Positions 23,431-31,780 of a DNA stretch of 64,000 nt are shown here, piece after piece. Source of the stretch: JAAGZL01 sp050290785 (GTDB lineage: Bacteria > Pseudomonadota > Gammaproteobacteria > Chromatiales > Chromatiaceae); contig JBNKIR010000051.1 of NCBI GenBank assembly GCA_050290785.1, forward strand, positions 1 to 64,000, in the 5' to 3' direction. Each line of letters begins with the position of its first letter. Position 1 is the stretch's first letter. The notes beneath the pieces were generated by a model. The model was not told where the DNA came from. It saw only the letters and a program-made list of their open reading frames with translations, and made no database searches. A program made the position numbers and the translations under genes.

Positions 23431-24813
23431 ATGTTTGACAATCTAACAGATAGACTGGGTGGGGTGCTGGACCGGCTGCGTGGTCAGGGGCGTCTCACCG
23501 AAGATAATATAAAAGACACCATGCGTGAGGTACGCATGGCCCTGCTGGAGGCGGATGTGGCCCTGCCTGTGGTCAAGTCCTTCGTGGAGCAGGTGCGGGA
23601 GAAGGCCCTGGGCGAGGAGGTCATGCGCAGTCTCACTCCAGGACAGGTCCTGGTCAAGATTGTAAGTGATGAGTTGGTGCGGGTTATGGGAGAGGCCAAT
23701 GAGTCTCTTAATCTCGCGGCACAACCACCAGCAGTGATCCTTATGGCCGGCCTCCAGGGTTCTGGTAAGACCACAAGCGTGGCCAAGCTGGCACGCTGGC
23801 TCAAAGAGAGCCAGAAGAAGTCGGTGATGGTTACCAGTTGTGATGTGTATCGTCCGGCCGCTATAGATCAACTGCAGACCTTGGCAGCAGAGGTAGGGGT
23901 AGAGTTCTTTCCCAGTGCCACTGAGCAGAAACCGCTGGCCATCGTCCGTGCCGCCCTGGAGCAGGCCAAGAGGGGGTTTCAGGATGTACTGATCATCGAC
24001 ACCGCCGGTCGTCTCCATGTGGATGACGAAATGATGGCGGAAATCAAAGAGTTACACTCCGCGATTGACCCTATAGAGACCCTGTTCGTAGTGGATAGCA
24101 TGACCGGACAGGATGCGGCCAATACCGCCAAGGCCTTCGATGAGGCCCTGCCCCTGACCGGTGTGATCCTGACCAAGACCGATGGTGATGCCCGTGGGGG
24201 CGCTGCCCTGTCCATCCGCCAGATTACAGGCAAGCCCATCAAGTTTCTCGGTGTGGGCGAAAAGACCACCGCCCTGGAGCCGTTCCACCCGGATCGCGTA
24301 GCATCCAGGATCCTGGGTATGGGGGATGTTGCCTCCCTGGTGGAAGAGGTCACGGCCAAGGTCGATCAGCAAAAGGCCGCCAAGCTGGCCAAGAAGCTGC
24401 AGAAGGGCAAGGGTTTTGATCTGGAGGACTTCAAGGAGCAGATGGAACAGATGTCCAATATGGGAGGTCTCAGCTCATTGGTGGATAAGCTGCCTGGGAT
24501 GGGCAAATTGCCGGAGCATGTGAAAAGTCAGGTCAACGACAAGGAGGTGGTGAAGGTGATTGCCATCATAAACTCCATGACCCCTCAGGAGAGGAGTTTC
24601 CCCGCGGTCATCAAGGGGTCGCGTAAGAGGCGTATTGCCACTGGATCCGGTACCCAGGTGCAGGACGTCAACAAGATGCTCAAGCAGTTCACCCAGATGC
24701 AGAAGATGATGAAAAAGATGAAGGGCGGCGGCATGGCCAAGATGATGCGTGGCCTCAAAGGTGGTATGGGTCCGGGTGGGATGGGTGGCCCTGGTGGATT
24801 CCCGTTCCCGTAG
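23431..24813 (+). CDS. ffh: Signal recognition particle protein Ffh
   Basis: A 460-residue SRP54 GTPase that binds 4.5S RNA and signal sequences of membrane proteins and passes ribosomes to FtsY. It starts at ATG 23431 (MFDNLTDRLGG, the usual family start), not at the upstream in-frame TTG. The helical N domain is followed by the P-loop GLQGSGKT at 107-114. The G domain has DTAGRLHVD and TKTDGDARGGAAL. The Met-rich M domain ends in MKKMKGGGMAKMMRGLKGG. It is divergent from ypjD and upstream of the rpsP operon, a conserved gammaproteobacterial order. Confidence 0.98.
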   Translation: MFDNLTDRLGGVLDRLRGQGRLTEDNIKDTMREVRMALLEADVALPVVKSFVEQVREKALGEEVMRSLTPGQVLVKIVSDELVRVMGEANESLNLAAQPPAVILMAGLQGSGKTTSVAKLARWLKESQKKSVMVTSCDVYRPAAIDQLQTLAAEVGVEFFPSATEQKPLAIVRAALEQAKRGFQDVLIIDTAGRLHVDDEMMAEIKELHSAIDPIETLFVVDSMTGQDAANTAKAFDEALPLTGVILTKTDGDARGGAALSIRQITGKPIKFLGVGEKTTALEPFHPDRVASRILGMGDVASLVEEVTAKVDQQKAAKLAKKLQKGKGFDLEDFKEQMEQMSNMGGLSSLVDKLPGMGKLPEHVKSQVNDKEVVKVIAIINSMTPQERSFPAVIKGSRKRRIATGSGTQVQDVNKMLKQFTQMQKMMKKMKGGGMAKMMRGLKGGMGPGGMGGPGGFPFP

Positions 24814-24814
24814 G

Positions 24815-24832
24815 CGCCCGTTCCTGCGGGCG
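24815..24832 (+). other. Small hairpin after ffh
   Basis: The stem CGCCCG/CGGGCG with a 6-nt loop starts 2 bp after the ffh stop. There is no U-run, so read-through into the rpsP operon is possible. Confidence 0.4.
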
Positions 24833-24902
24833 ATGGTTGCTGCCTATAATCGCCAATAGGATTGGGACCTGACAAAGAGCATGTCGCAGGCGTAAAAAAG
24901 GC

Positions 24903-24930
24903 TTCACATTCCGAAAAAATAGCGTAAAAT
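24903..24930 (+). promoter_or_regulatory. Sigma-70 promoter of the rpsP operon
   Basis: A -35 TTCACA and -10 TAAAAT (five of six matches each) lie 16 bp apart, about 70 bp before rpsP. The A-tract between them and the strong matches suit a highly expressed ribosomal operon. Confidence 0.6.
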
Positions 24931-24999
24931 GCCCGGTTTACTTGCCCCCGGCTGGTTCGGTCGGATGTGCGTAACAGAATTAACAGTTAAGGGTTGGAC

Positions 25000-25248
25000 A
25001 TGGTAACAATTCGTCTTGCAAGGGGCGGCGCTAAAAAACGTCCGTTCTATCATATAGTAGTAGCCGACAGTCGTCGGGCGCGCGATGGTCGTTACATCGA
25101 GCGTGTGGGTTTTTTCAACCCGATCGCGGTGGGTGGTGAAGAGCGTCTGCGCATTGAGAAAGAGCGTGTGGATCACTGGGTTTCCCAGGGAGCCCAGCCG
25201 AGCGAGCGCGTATCCAAGCTGCTCAAGGAACACGTCGAGGCTGCTTGA
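25000..25248 (+). CDS. rpsP: 30S ribosomal protein S16
   Basis: An 82-residue S16, which binds 16S rRNA early in 30S assembly. The start is ATG 25000, because the family begins MVTIRLARGGAKKRPFYHIV; an in-frame TTG two codons upstream is ignored. The signature VADSRRARDGRYIERVGFFNP follows. The basic body and short acidic C-terminus are typical. It is the first gene of rpsP-rimM-trmD-rplS, which couples ribosome assembly with tRNA modification. Confidence 0.98.
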   Translation: MVTIRLARGGAKKRPFYHIVVADSRRARDGRYIERVGFFNPIAVGGEERLRIEKERVDHWVSQGAQPSERVSKLLKEHVEAA

Positions 25249-25299
25249 TCTGTCCGGACATCAGTTCGGGCTTTGGGATAGAGAAAAAAGGCTATCTCT

Positions 25300-25812
25300 G
25301 TGACAACAGCTGCTAGCCAGAGATATATAACCTTAGGCCGGATTTCCGGCCTGTATGGTGTAAAGGGATGGGTTAAGGTGTTTTCCCACACTTCCCCCCT
25401 CACCAATATCCTGGAATATCCAAGGTGGTATCTTAGGATTGGCGATGGCTGGCAGGAGTACCGGCTGGAGACTGGCAAGGCGCATGGCAAGGGCATAGTC
25501 GCCAAATTGGATGGAATCGATGATAGGGATGTTGCGGCCAGCCTGATAAATACTGACATTGCTGTACCGCGTGAGCAGTTGCCGCAACTGGGGGAGAAGG
25601 AGTTCTACTGGACCGACCTGGAGGGTATGCAGGTCAGGACCGTTGCTGGGGTTGACCTGGGCAGAGTGGATTATCTGTTTGAGACCGGCGCAAACGACGT
25701 GGTGGTTATCAAGGGTGAGCGCCAAAGACTGCTCCCATATATTGATGATGTAGTTAAGGATGTGGATCTCCAGGCGGGGATCATGCTGGTGGACTGGGAT
25801 CCGGAGTTTTAG
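25300..25812 (+). CDS. rimM: 16S rRNA processing protein RimM
   Basis: A 170-residue assembly factor for the 30S head, which binds S19 and acts near the end of 16S processing. The N-terminal domain begins YITLGRISGLYGVKGWVKVFS (about residues 9-29). The PRC-barrel C-terminal domain has KEFYWTDLEGMQV and ends LLPYIDDVVKDVDL with VDWDPEF. A GTG start is used because no ATG lies between the preceding stop and the conserved core. It lies between rpsP and trmD as in most bacteria. Confidence 0.96.
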   Translation: MTTAASQRYITLGRISGLYGVKGWVKVFSHTSPLTNILEYPRWYLRIGDGWQEYRLETGKAHGKGIVAKLDGIDDRDVAASLINTDIAVPREQLPQLGEKEFYWTDLEGMQVRTVAGVDLGRVDYLFETGANDVVVIKGERQRLLPYIDDVVKDVDLQAGIMLVDWDPEF

Positions 25813-25818
25813 GGGCAG

Positions 25819-26565
25819 ATGATGCGCTTCGACGTAGTGACCCTCTTTCCGGACATGCTACAGGCCATGGTTGGCGATGGAGTTACCGGGCGGGCATTCG
25901 ACAGGGGACTGGCTGAGCTGGCCATCTGGAATCCCCGGGACTACACCAGTGACGTACATCGCACGGTGGACGACAGGCCCTACGGCGGTGGTCCGGGCAT
26001 GGTGATGAAGGTTGAGCCATTGCAGGCGGCCATCGAAGATGCCAGAAGGGCGGCGCCGGAAAGCAGGGTGGTTTATCTGAGCCCACAAGGGCGGCGGCTG
26101 GATCAGTCGGTGGTCAGGGAGCTGGCGCAACGCGACGGGATGATCCTGATTGCTGGACGCTACGAAGGGATCGATGAGAGGATTATTGATCGTTATGTCG
26201 ATGAAGAGTGGTCGATAGGCGATTATGTTTTGAGTGGCGGGGAACTCCCCGCGTTGGTGTTGATGGATGCTGTGTTGAGGTTGTTGCCCGGGGTTTTGGG
26301 GGACGCTGACTCGGCTGAGCAGGACTCTTTCACTGAGGGCCTGCTGGATTGTCCGCACTACACCAGGCCGGAGCTGTTTGAGGGCATGCCGGTGCCTGAG
26401 GTGCTGAAGAGCGGTAATCACGAGGCCATCCGCCGCTGGCGGTTACAGCAGTCGCTGGGACGCACTTGGTTACGCCGGCCCGATCTATTGGAAGGCCGAG
26501 AGTTGACCGCAGAAGAGCAGTTATTACTTGAAGAGTTTATTCAGGCGCGGAAAGGCGCCAGTTGA
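25819..26565 (+). CDS. trmD: tRNA (guanine-N1-)-methyltransferase TrmD
   Basis: A 248-residue SPOUT enzyme that methylates G37 next to the anticodon of tRNAs reading CNN codons and so prevents frameshifts. The N-terminus MRFDVVTLFPDML, the substrate loop DDRPYGGGPGMVM, and the trefoil-knot motifs LIAGRYEGIDERI and WSIGDYVLSGGELPALVLMDA are all intact. It has two adjacent ATG codons at its start and overlaps nothing. The stop is 20 bp before the rplS ATG. Confidence 0.97.
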   Translation: MMRFDVVTLFPDMLQAMVGDGVTGRAFDRGLAELAIWNPRDYTSDVHRTVDDRPYGGGPGMVMKVEPLQAAIEDARRAAPESRVVYLSPQGRRLDQSVVRELAQRDGMILIAGRYEGIDERIIDRYVDEEWSIGDYVLSGGELPALVLMDAVLRLLPGVLGDADSAEQDSFTEGLLDCPHYTRPELFEGMPVPEVLKSGNHEAIRRWRLQQSLGRTWLRRPDLLEGRELTAEEQLLLEEFIQARKGAS

Positions 26566-26585
26566 GATACAGGAGCAATACGACC

Positions 26586-26930
26586 ATGAGCAAGATCATT
26601 GAGGCCCTAGAAGCCGAACAGTTGAACCAAGAGGTTCCGGAGTTTGGTCCGGGAGATACCGTGGTCGTCCAGGTGAAGGTGATCGAAGGCAATCGTGAGC
26701 GTCTGCAGGCGTTTGAAGGTGTGGTAATCGCCAAGCGCAACCGTGGACTTAACTCATCTTTCACCGTACGTAAGCTGTCCCACGGCGAGGGTGTGGAGCG
26801 TACCTTCCAGACCCATAGTAAACTGATCAAAGAGATCAAGGTAACGCGTCGCGGTGATGTGCGTCGCGCCAAACTATACTATCTGCGTGGACGCACCGGT
26901 AGGGCTGCACGTATCAAAGAGAAGATCTAA
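26586..26930 (+). CDS. rplS: 50S ribosomal protein L19
   Basis: A 114-residue L19, located at the 30S-50S interface. The start is ATG 26586 (MSKIIEALEAEQ), preceded by AGGAGC. An upstream in-frame ATG at 26562 overlaps trmD and is not needed. The family core FGPGDTVVVQVKVIEG, RLQAFEGVVIAKRNRG, and the C-terminal LYYLRGRTGRAARIKEK are complete. It is the last gene of the operon and is followed by three stem-loops, the last a strong terminator. Confidence 0.98.
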   Translation: MSKIIEALEAEQLNQEVPEFGPGDTVVVQVKVIEGNRERLQAFEGVVIAKRNRGLNSSFTVRKLSHGEGVERTFQTHSKLIKEIKVTRRGDVRRAKLYYLRGRTGRAARIKEKI

Positions 26931-26938
26931 CTATGAAA

Positions 26939-26972
26939 GGTCTGAACAATTACGGACTGTAATTTTCAGACC
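26939..26972 (+). other. Stem-loop 1 of the rplS 3' region
   Basis: GGTCTGAA pairs with TTCAGACC, and after one bulged base AATTAC pairs with GTAATT around the loop GGACT. This is 14 bp in all, beginning 9 bp after the rplS stop, without a U-run. Confidence 0.6.
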
Positions 26973-26982
26973 ACGGAAATCG

Positions 26983-27049
26983 AAAGATGTGCTTTACGAT
27001 TCCCTTCATTTTTAATCGATAAAATGATTAAAAATGGCGACACATCTTT
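26983..27049 (+). other. Stem-loop 2 of the rplS 3' region (nested palindromes)
   Basis: The outer arms AAAGATGTG and CACATCTTT (9 bp) enclose a second perfect 11-bp hairpin CATTTTTAATC/GATTAAAAATG with loop GATAAAAT. The inner stem is pure AT apart from its ends, unlike ordinary terminators. The purpose is unknown. Confidence 0.6.
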
Positions 27050-27068
27050 GTGCCGCATGATTATAAAA

Positions 27069-27099
27069 GCCACCCAACCCAGGTTGGGTGGCTTTTTTT
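27069..27099 (+). terminator. Rho-independent terminator of the rpsP operon
   Basis: A 10-bp stem GCCACCCAAC/GTTGGGTGGC with loop CCAG is followed by a run of T residues and preceded by AAAA, so it may also work in the other direction. Confidence 0.92.
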
Positions 27100-27150
27100 G
27101 TGGGTGCCGTTTAAGTTAAAGTAAGTTCGAATACTATTCTGGATCAACTA

Positions 27151-28590
27151 ATGGCACTCACCTTTTATTGGCACGACTATGAGACCTGGGGGATCGATCC
27201 TAGGCGTGATCGCCCGTCCCAGTTTGCGGGCATCAGGACCGACGCAGAGCTAAACGTAATCGGCAAGCCCCTGGTGCAGTACTGCAGGCCGGCGGATGAC
27301 ATGCTACCGCATCCGGAGGCCTGTCTGGTGACCGGCATTACACCGCAACATGCCCTGGAGAACGGGGTGGTTGAGGCGGAGTTTTTTACTGCAATCCACC
27401 AGGAGATGGCTCAGCCCGGTACCTGTTCCGTAGGCTACAACAATATACGTTTCGACGACGAGTTTACCCGCTACGGTCTCTATCGTAATTTTTTCGATCC
27501 CTATGCCCGTGAGTGGCAGAACGGCAACTCACGCTGGGATCTGATTGACGTGGTGAGGCTAACCCGAGCACTGCGACCTGAGGGGATCGAATGGCCCGTC
27601 AATGAGGATGGGGTTACCAGCTTCCGTCTGGAAGAGTTGACCAGGGCCAACGGGATCGCGCATGCCGATGCCCACGATGCCCTGTCCGATGTGCATGCCA
27701 CCATAGCCATGGCCAGACTGATAAAGGAGCGGCAGCCACGTCTGTTTGAGCATCAGCTCAAGATGCGTAACAAGCGCATGGTGGCAGAGCAGCTGAATGT
27801 GGTCGGCAAGCAACCGGTGTTGCACGTATCATCAAAATACCCGTCCAAGGATGGATGTATTGCGCTGGTGGCGCCGTTGATAAACCATCCGACAAATAAG
27901 AATTCTGTGGTGGTCTATGATCTGCGGGTAGATCCAGCTCCCTTGATCAGGCTGGGTGTGGAGGAGATACAGAGGCGCATATTTACCGCTAGGGATGAAC
28001 TGCCGGATGGTGTGGAGCGTATACCGCTGAAAGAGATACATATCAACAAGTGTCCGGTGGTGGTGCCGCTGAATACGCTTACGGATGCGGCGGCGGAGGA
28101 GTGGCGAATCGATGTGGCGGAGGCGGAAAGGCATCTGGCGCAGATACGTCAGGCCGGTTTGGATGCAAAGTTGCAGCAGATCTACAGCAGTCGTGAGTTT
28201 GAACCTATCAACGACCCGGATCAGGCCCTGTATGGCGGTGGCTTTTTCTCCGACGCGGATCGGCGTCTCATGGAGTATGTGCGGACCACGCCGGTGACGG
28301 AACTGGCTGAGCTGGATCTGGCGTTTGAGGATAAACGTCTACCCGAGATGCTGTTCCGTTATCGCGCGCGTAACTGGCCGGAAACGCTGTCGTCAGATGA
28401 GAAGTGGCGCTGGGATGAGTTTCGCCGGGATCGACTCACCAATCCCCAGGCGGATAGCGGGATAACCATGGGCGATTACCGCTCCAGACTGGCCAGGATG
28501 ATGATCGATCCTGATCTGGGAGAGCGTGAAAAGGCCGTACTATCGGAGTTGGCAGACTGGCCTGATAGGCTGCAGATCGCTAATCCTTAG
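27151..28590 (+). CDS. sbcB: Exodeoxyribonuclease I
   Basis: A 479-residue 3'-5' exonuclease for single-stranded DNA, active in mismatch repair and recombination. The DnaQ-like domain starts FYWHDYETWG, with catalytic Asp9 and Glu11. DSRWDLIDVVRL-type NSRWDLIDVVRLTRALRP and HADAHDALSDVHATIAMARL supply the remaining acidic residues. The SH3-like and helical C-terminal domains follow, including NKCPVVVPL and the LYGGGFFSDADRRLM segment. Length matches E. coli ExoI (475). It stands alone, after the rplS terminator. Its 3' end overlaps the convergent PC4-like gene by 11 bp. Confidence 0.97.
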   Translation: MALTFYWHDYETWGIDPRRDRPSQFAGIRTDAELNVIGKPLVQYCRPADDMLPHPEACLVTGITPQHALENGVVEAEFFTAIHQEMAQPGTCSVGYNNIRFDDEFTRYGLYRNFFDPYAREWQNGNSRWDLIDVVRLTRALRPEGIEWPVNEDGVTSFRLEELTRANGIAHADAHDALSDVHATIAMARLIKERQPRLFEHQLKMRNKRMVAEQLNVVGKQPVLHVSSKYPSKDGCIALVAPLINHPTNKNSVVVYDLRVDPAPLIRLGVEEIQRRIFTARDELPDGVERIPLKEIHINKCPVVVPLNTLTDAAAEEWRIDVAEAERHLAQIRQAGLDAKLQQIYSSREFEPINDPDQALYGGGFFSDADRRLMEYVRTTPVTELAELDLAFEDKRLPEMLFRYRARNWPETLSSDEKWRWDEFRRDRLTNPQADSGITMGDYRSRLARMMIDPDLGEREKAVLSELADWPDRLQIANP

Positions 28591-28864
28591 TCCATTTTTC
28601 CAGGGCTGCGATGATGCTCTTTGCCTGATCCTTGCTGGATATATTGAACTTGGATTTTGGCATATATTCGCCATTACGTTTCTGATAGCGGCGGATGGAG
28701 TATTTGTCCGGGCCATATTCACCTTTGCTGCGGTTCCAATCCTGATAGCGGAAGATGACGGTGGACCAGGCACCCTTGGATAGGATCTCCTTGTCCAGTT
28801 CTTTCACCACTTCGATGCCGTCTTCAGTGTAGCTGATGGTCAGTTCGTCAACACTGGATGCCAT
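28580..28864 (-). CDS. Small PC4/p15-like putative ssDNA-binding protein
   Basis: A 94-residue protein. The central and C-terminal part resembles the PC4 (p15) transcription coactivator fold: a Trp-containing beta segment (WSTVIFRYQDW), then YSIRRYQKRNGEYMPKSKF and NISSKDQAKSIIAALEKW. The order Ile-Arg-x-Tyr, Gly-Glu, Pro-x-Lys, Ile-Ser, Gln followed by a final helix is the PC4 pattern. PC4-family proteins bind single-stranded DNA in eukaryotes, phages and some bacteria. Overlap of its stop with the end of sbcB, an ssDNA exonuclease, is suggestive context only. It could instead belong to an unnamed conserved family. Confidence 0.5.
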   Translation of the reverse strand: MASSVDELTISYTEDGIEVVKELDKEILSKGAWSTVIFRYQDWNRSKGEYGPDKYSIRRYQKRNGEYMPKSKFNISSKDQAKSIIAALEKWTKD

Positions 28865-28954
28865 AATGCTTTTCCTTTCAATCTCTGAGTTTGAGGCGTA
28901 TGCCTATTGATATTGGGGTGGGAACTTACCAGAACAGGGTAGGAAGGTCACGGG

Positions 28955-29617
28955 TTAGTTGTCGATCGCCCCGTTTTTTAGCAATAAGCGGGTGATAAAT
29001 TCATTTTTGATCTGCTTAGCCGTGTGTAGCGGCGTTTGTCCGTCTTTCCCAGGCCTGTTGACGTCGGCCCCATTATCTATAAGCATCTTTACCAGCACCC
29101 GGTTATCTTGTTTGATCGCATCCAGCAGTGGGGTGTTGCCCTGGGCTGAAATATGATCGATATCGGCCCCATTTTTCAACAGCAGCCTTATCACATCCCG
29201 GTCCATCAGGTTATTGTGTACCATGTCCTCCAGCAGGATGTCCGGCTTTATGACTGCTCCACGTTTGATAAGGAGCTCCGCTACCTGGGTACGTCCGGAC
29301 ATGATAGCGGTATGCAAAGGAGTATGGTCATTGCTGTCCTTGCCGTCTATCTCAGCCCCATGTTCCAGTAACAGTTCTGTGACTATGGGACGCCCTTTTT
29401 CCGCAGCTATATGCAGGGGGGTCTGTCCGCTGGGGCCGATCTTGTTTAGCTCTGCACCCCAGAAGATGTGTCTCTCTATCTGGTCTATGTCTCCCCTCTG
29501 TAGGGCTAGATAGAGTCCAATGGTCGGCCGGTCTGGGTCTGAGCATGAGGTGATGAATAGCAGTGCCGACAGCAGGCATGCCAATAATCCGACTAGGTTT
29601 CTATCTGATGATCCCAT
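28955..29617 (-). CDS. Ankyrin-repeat lipoprotein
   Basis: A 220-residue envelope protein. It has an N-terminal lipoprotein signal (hydrophobic LLACLLSALLFITSC, lipobox ITSC) followed by about five ankyrin repeats, recognised by GQTPLHIAAEKGRP, DHTPLHTAIMSGRT, GNTPLLDAIKQDNR and GQTPLHTAKQI, each with an ELLLxHGAEI-type second half. Ankyrin repeats mediate protein binding; a periplasmic anchor of this kind may partner an exported enzyme, but no partner is evident beside it. The gene is isolated between two unrelated small genes. Confidence 0.85.
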   Translation of the reverse strand: MGSSDRNLVGLLACLLSALLFITSCSDPDRPTIGLYLALQRGDIDQIERHIFWGAELNKIGPSGQTPLHIAAEKGRPIVTELLLEHGAEIDGKDSNDHTPLHTAIMSGRTQVAELLIKRGAVIKPDILLEDMVHNNLMDRDVIRLLLKNGADIDHISAQGNTPLLDAIKQDNRVLVKMLIDNGADVNRPGKDGQTPLHTAKQIKNEFITRLLLKNGAIDN

Positions 29618-29707
29618 ATCAGATAAATATAAGGTCGCTTATGGTATAGCACAAGGGCCATGCCGTTGTGGTCTTAGAGATTGTACCCTGCCAACGGAGT
29701 CAGCTGT

Positions 29708-30073
29708 TTAGGCCGGGGCGGCTTCCAACAGGGCGGCCAGGCCACCTGAGCCGGCTCCGATTTGTGCTCGTAGTGCCTGATGGGCGTCACCCTCGATCTG
29801 TGCGCGTATCTTGGCGGCAATGTCCTTTGCCTGCTCCGAGTTGGTGATGGAGTTGTTTCCAGATGATGCCTTGGATGCGGATTGGCTGTAGATCTTATTT
29901 GCCCGTTCTACGTCTACAGAGCTGGTTTCAGGACTATTTTCGTCCTTGGAGACAGACTGGTTGCCGACGCTACCCTGAGTCGCTGTCCCCTTGTCTGCCC
30001 GGTTTCTCTCCGTTGCAGAACTGCTTGCGCCATCAGATGGCATTATTTTGTCATTGGAAATGGGTGTTACCAC
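29708..30073 (-). CDS. Small Gln/Ser-rich protein, possibly motility-associated
   Basis: A 121-residue protein starting at GTG 30073, preceded by AGGAG. The first 60 residues are polar and probably disordered (Ser, Asn, Asp). The C-terminus has a helical motif EQAKDIAAKIRAQIEGDAHQ followed by ALRAQ, reminiscent of small proteins near flagellin genes that carry an (A/S)xxQA...I...AQxN helix. No sigma-28 site was found in the 297-bp gap upstream, so the motility link is weak. No enzyme motif or signal peptide is present. Confidence 0.55.
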   Translation of the reverse strand: MVTPISNDKIMPSDGASSSATERNRADKGTATQGSVGNQSVSKDENSPETSSVDVERANKIYSQSASKASSGNNSITNSEQAKDIAAKIRAQIEGDAHQALRAQIGAGSGGLAALLEAAPA

Positions 30074-30370
30074 TGCTAAATCTCCTGTGAAGCCGATATC
30101 TTGACGATTATTACCTTTTCTTGGCTAGTAGTTGGTTATACTGCAAATCATAGGCCAAAAACGCCTAATTTCCAGTGATGATAGGATTTTTTGGTCTATA
30201 GTTGCTGTATTAGATGAGGTATGTAATGTAATATAGTGTGATTGCAGGTAAAAAAGGTGTAAAGTTACGCCGCTGGAGCCTGTGGTATTTTCTGGCGCAT
30301 GTCCAGGGTTCTTCCATGCGACCGGTCAGATGACCCTGAATAACAACTAAACCTGATTTGGGTACGTCAA

Positions 30371-31780
30371 ATGGATGAACTGAAAGCCATTTTTGAATCG
30401 CTCCAACTCAGTTCTCTAGACTGGGAGTTGATCCTGCGTTGCATTTTGCAATTGGGGCTGCTCATCATGTCGGCGGTATTTTCCGGTTCTGAAACCGCCC
30501 TTTTCTCCCTCAGCCGTATCGATCTGCAGAAGTTGCGACATGAGCGCGGTCCGCGTTCCGAGCATATCCATGCCATGTTGGACGAACCGCGTCGTCTGAT
30601 TATATCCATTCTCTGTGGCAATGAATTGGTGAACATAGCATCTGCGGTGAATATGACCTCCATCCTGCTACTCTTGTTCGATAGCAGTGACGTGGGTTGG
30701 ATAAACATCATTATTATGGTGCCGCTGCTACTCCTGATTGGTGAGGTAACGCCCAAGACCATTGCCGTCAGCTTTCCCATAAAATTTGCTACCAGGATCA
30801 CTGCGCGCATACTTCCGCGTTGGATTACCCTGATCACCCCGTTGCGCGAGAGCGTCAGGTCGGTCTCAGACAGGATTACCACCTTTATCGTGGGAGATGC
30901 GGTGAGCCGTGAGAATATTCTGCAGCCGGATGAACTGCGTACCCTGCTGGAAGAGGGGGAAGAGACAGGTATCATCGATGCCACAGAGCGCGTCCTGATC
31001 GATAATTTGCTGGAGGCGTCTGAGACCGATATCTACCGAATTATGACCCCCAGCCCTAGAATCAGATCGCTGGACGCCGCTCTGCCGGTGCCGGAGCTTA
31101 TTGATCAGTTTCGGAGATTGCGTCACCCAAGGGTGCCCGTATACAGAGGCAGCTGGGATAACGTCATCGGGTTTATCCACTCCGAGACCATACTCAAGCT
31201 TACCCGGTCCGGCGGGGACATGCAGGATGTAACACTGGATAGGATTATCAAGCCAGCCCATTTTGTGCCACCCACCAAAAAGGTGGACGAGATGTTTGAC
31301 TATTTTCAGGAGCACAATACCAGGGTTGCCATCATCCTGGGTGAGTACGGAGAGGTGCTTGGCATAGTGACCATGAAGGATGTGCTTACCTTTATTTTCG
31401 GTGAGATATCCGGTCGTATGGAAGGGCAGGAGTTCTATCAGGAAGAGGATGAAAACAGCTATACCGTGCCAGGCGAGATGCGGTTGGCTGATTTCTATAA
31501 TCTGACAAATTTTGATATTGAAGATCCGGTAATGGCCACGATTGGCGGTGTGGCGTTCAGACTCTTTGATCGTATGCCGGCAGAGGGAGATAAGGTTCTG
31601 TATGAGGGGTATGAGTTTACCGCTAAAGAGATAAAGGGTCTCCGCATAAGCAAGGTCCGTGTGTGTAAGTTGTCCGAAGGGAAGCCGAAGGAAGAGGAGG
31701 TTGATGAGGAAGAGCCGAAAGAGCTGATGGAGGATGTCACTTCAGAACAAGAGGAGAGTAGAGATGGAATGGATACTTGA
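30371..31780 (+). CDS. CNNM/CBS/CorC-domain membrane protein, first copy
   Basis: A 469-residue protein of the hemolysin-C/CorB-like family. The N-terminal CNNM (DUF21) domain has about four hydrophobic segments and the signature FSGSETALFSLSR near residues 38-50. A CBS pair follows (about 215-345; MTPSPRIRSLDA, VAIILGEYGEVLGIVTMKDVL), then a CorC_HlyC domain (YTVPGEMRLADFYN, TIGGVAFRLF). The C-terminal tail is very acidic (about 440-469). Relatives take part in magnesium or cobalt handling. It is directly followed by an overlapping paralogue. Confidence 0.88.
   Translation: MDELKAIFESLQLSSLDWELILRCILQLGLLIMSAVFSGSETALFSLSRIDLQKLRHERGPRSEHIHAMLDEPRRLIISILCGNELVNIASAVNMTSILLLLFDSSDVGWINIIIMVPLLLLIGEVTPKTIAVSFPIKFATRITARILPRWITLITPLRESVRSVSDRITTFIVGDAVSRENILQPDELRTLLEEGEETGIIDATERVLIDNLLEASETDIYRIMTPSPRIRSLDAALPVPELIDQFRRLRHPRVPVYRGSWDNVIGFIHSETILKLTRSGGDMQDVTLDRIIKPAHFVPPTKKVDEMFDYFQEHNTRVAIILGEYGEVLGIVTMKDVLTFIFGEISGRMEGQEFYQEEDENSYTVPGEMRLADFYNLTNFDIEDPVMATIGGVAFRLFDRMPAEGDKVLYEGYEFTAKEIKGLRISKVRVCKLSEGKPKEEEVDEEEPKELMEDVTSEQEESRDGMDT

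Noticed and set aside
30084..30110. GCCGATAT upstream of the CNNM gene, considered as a sigma-28 -10
   Set aside because: The TAAA-containing sequence upstream is out of register by several bases and lacks the G of TAAAG.
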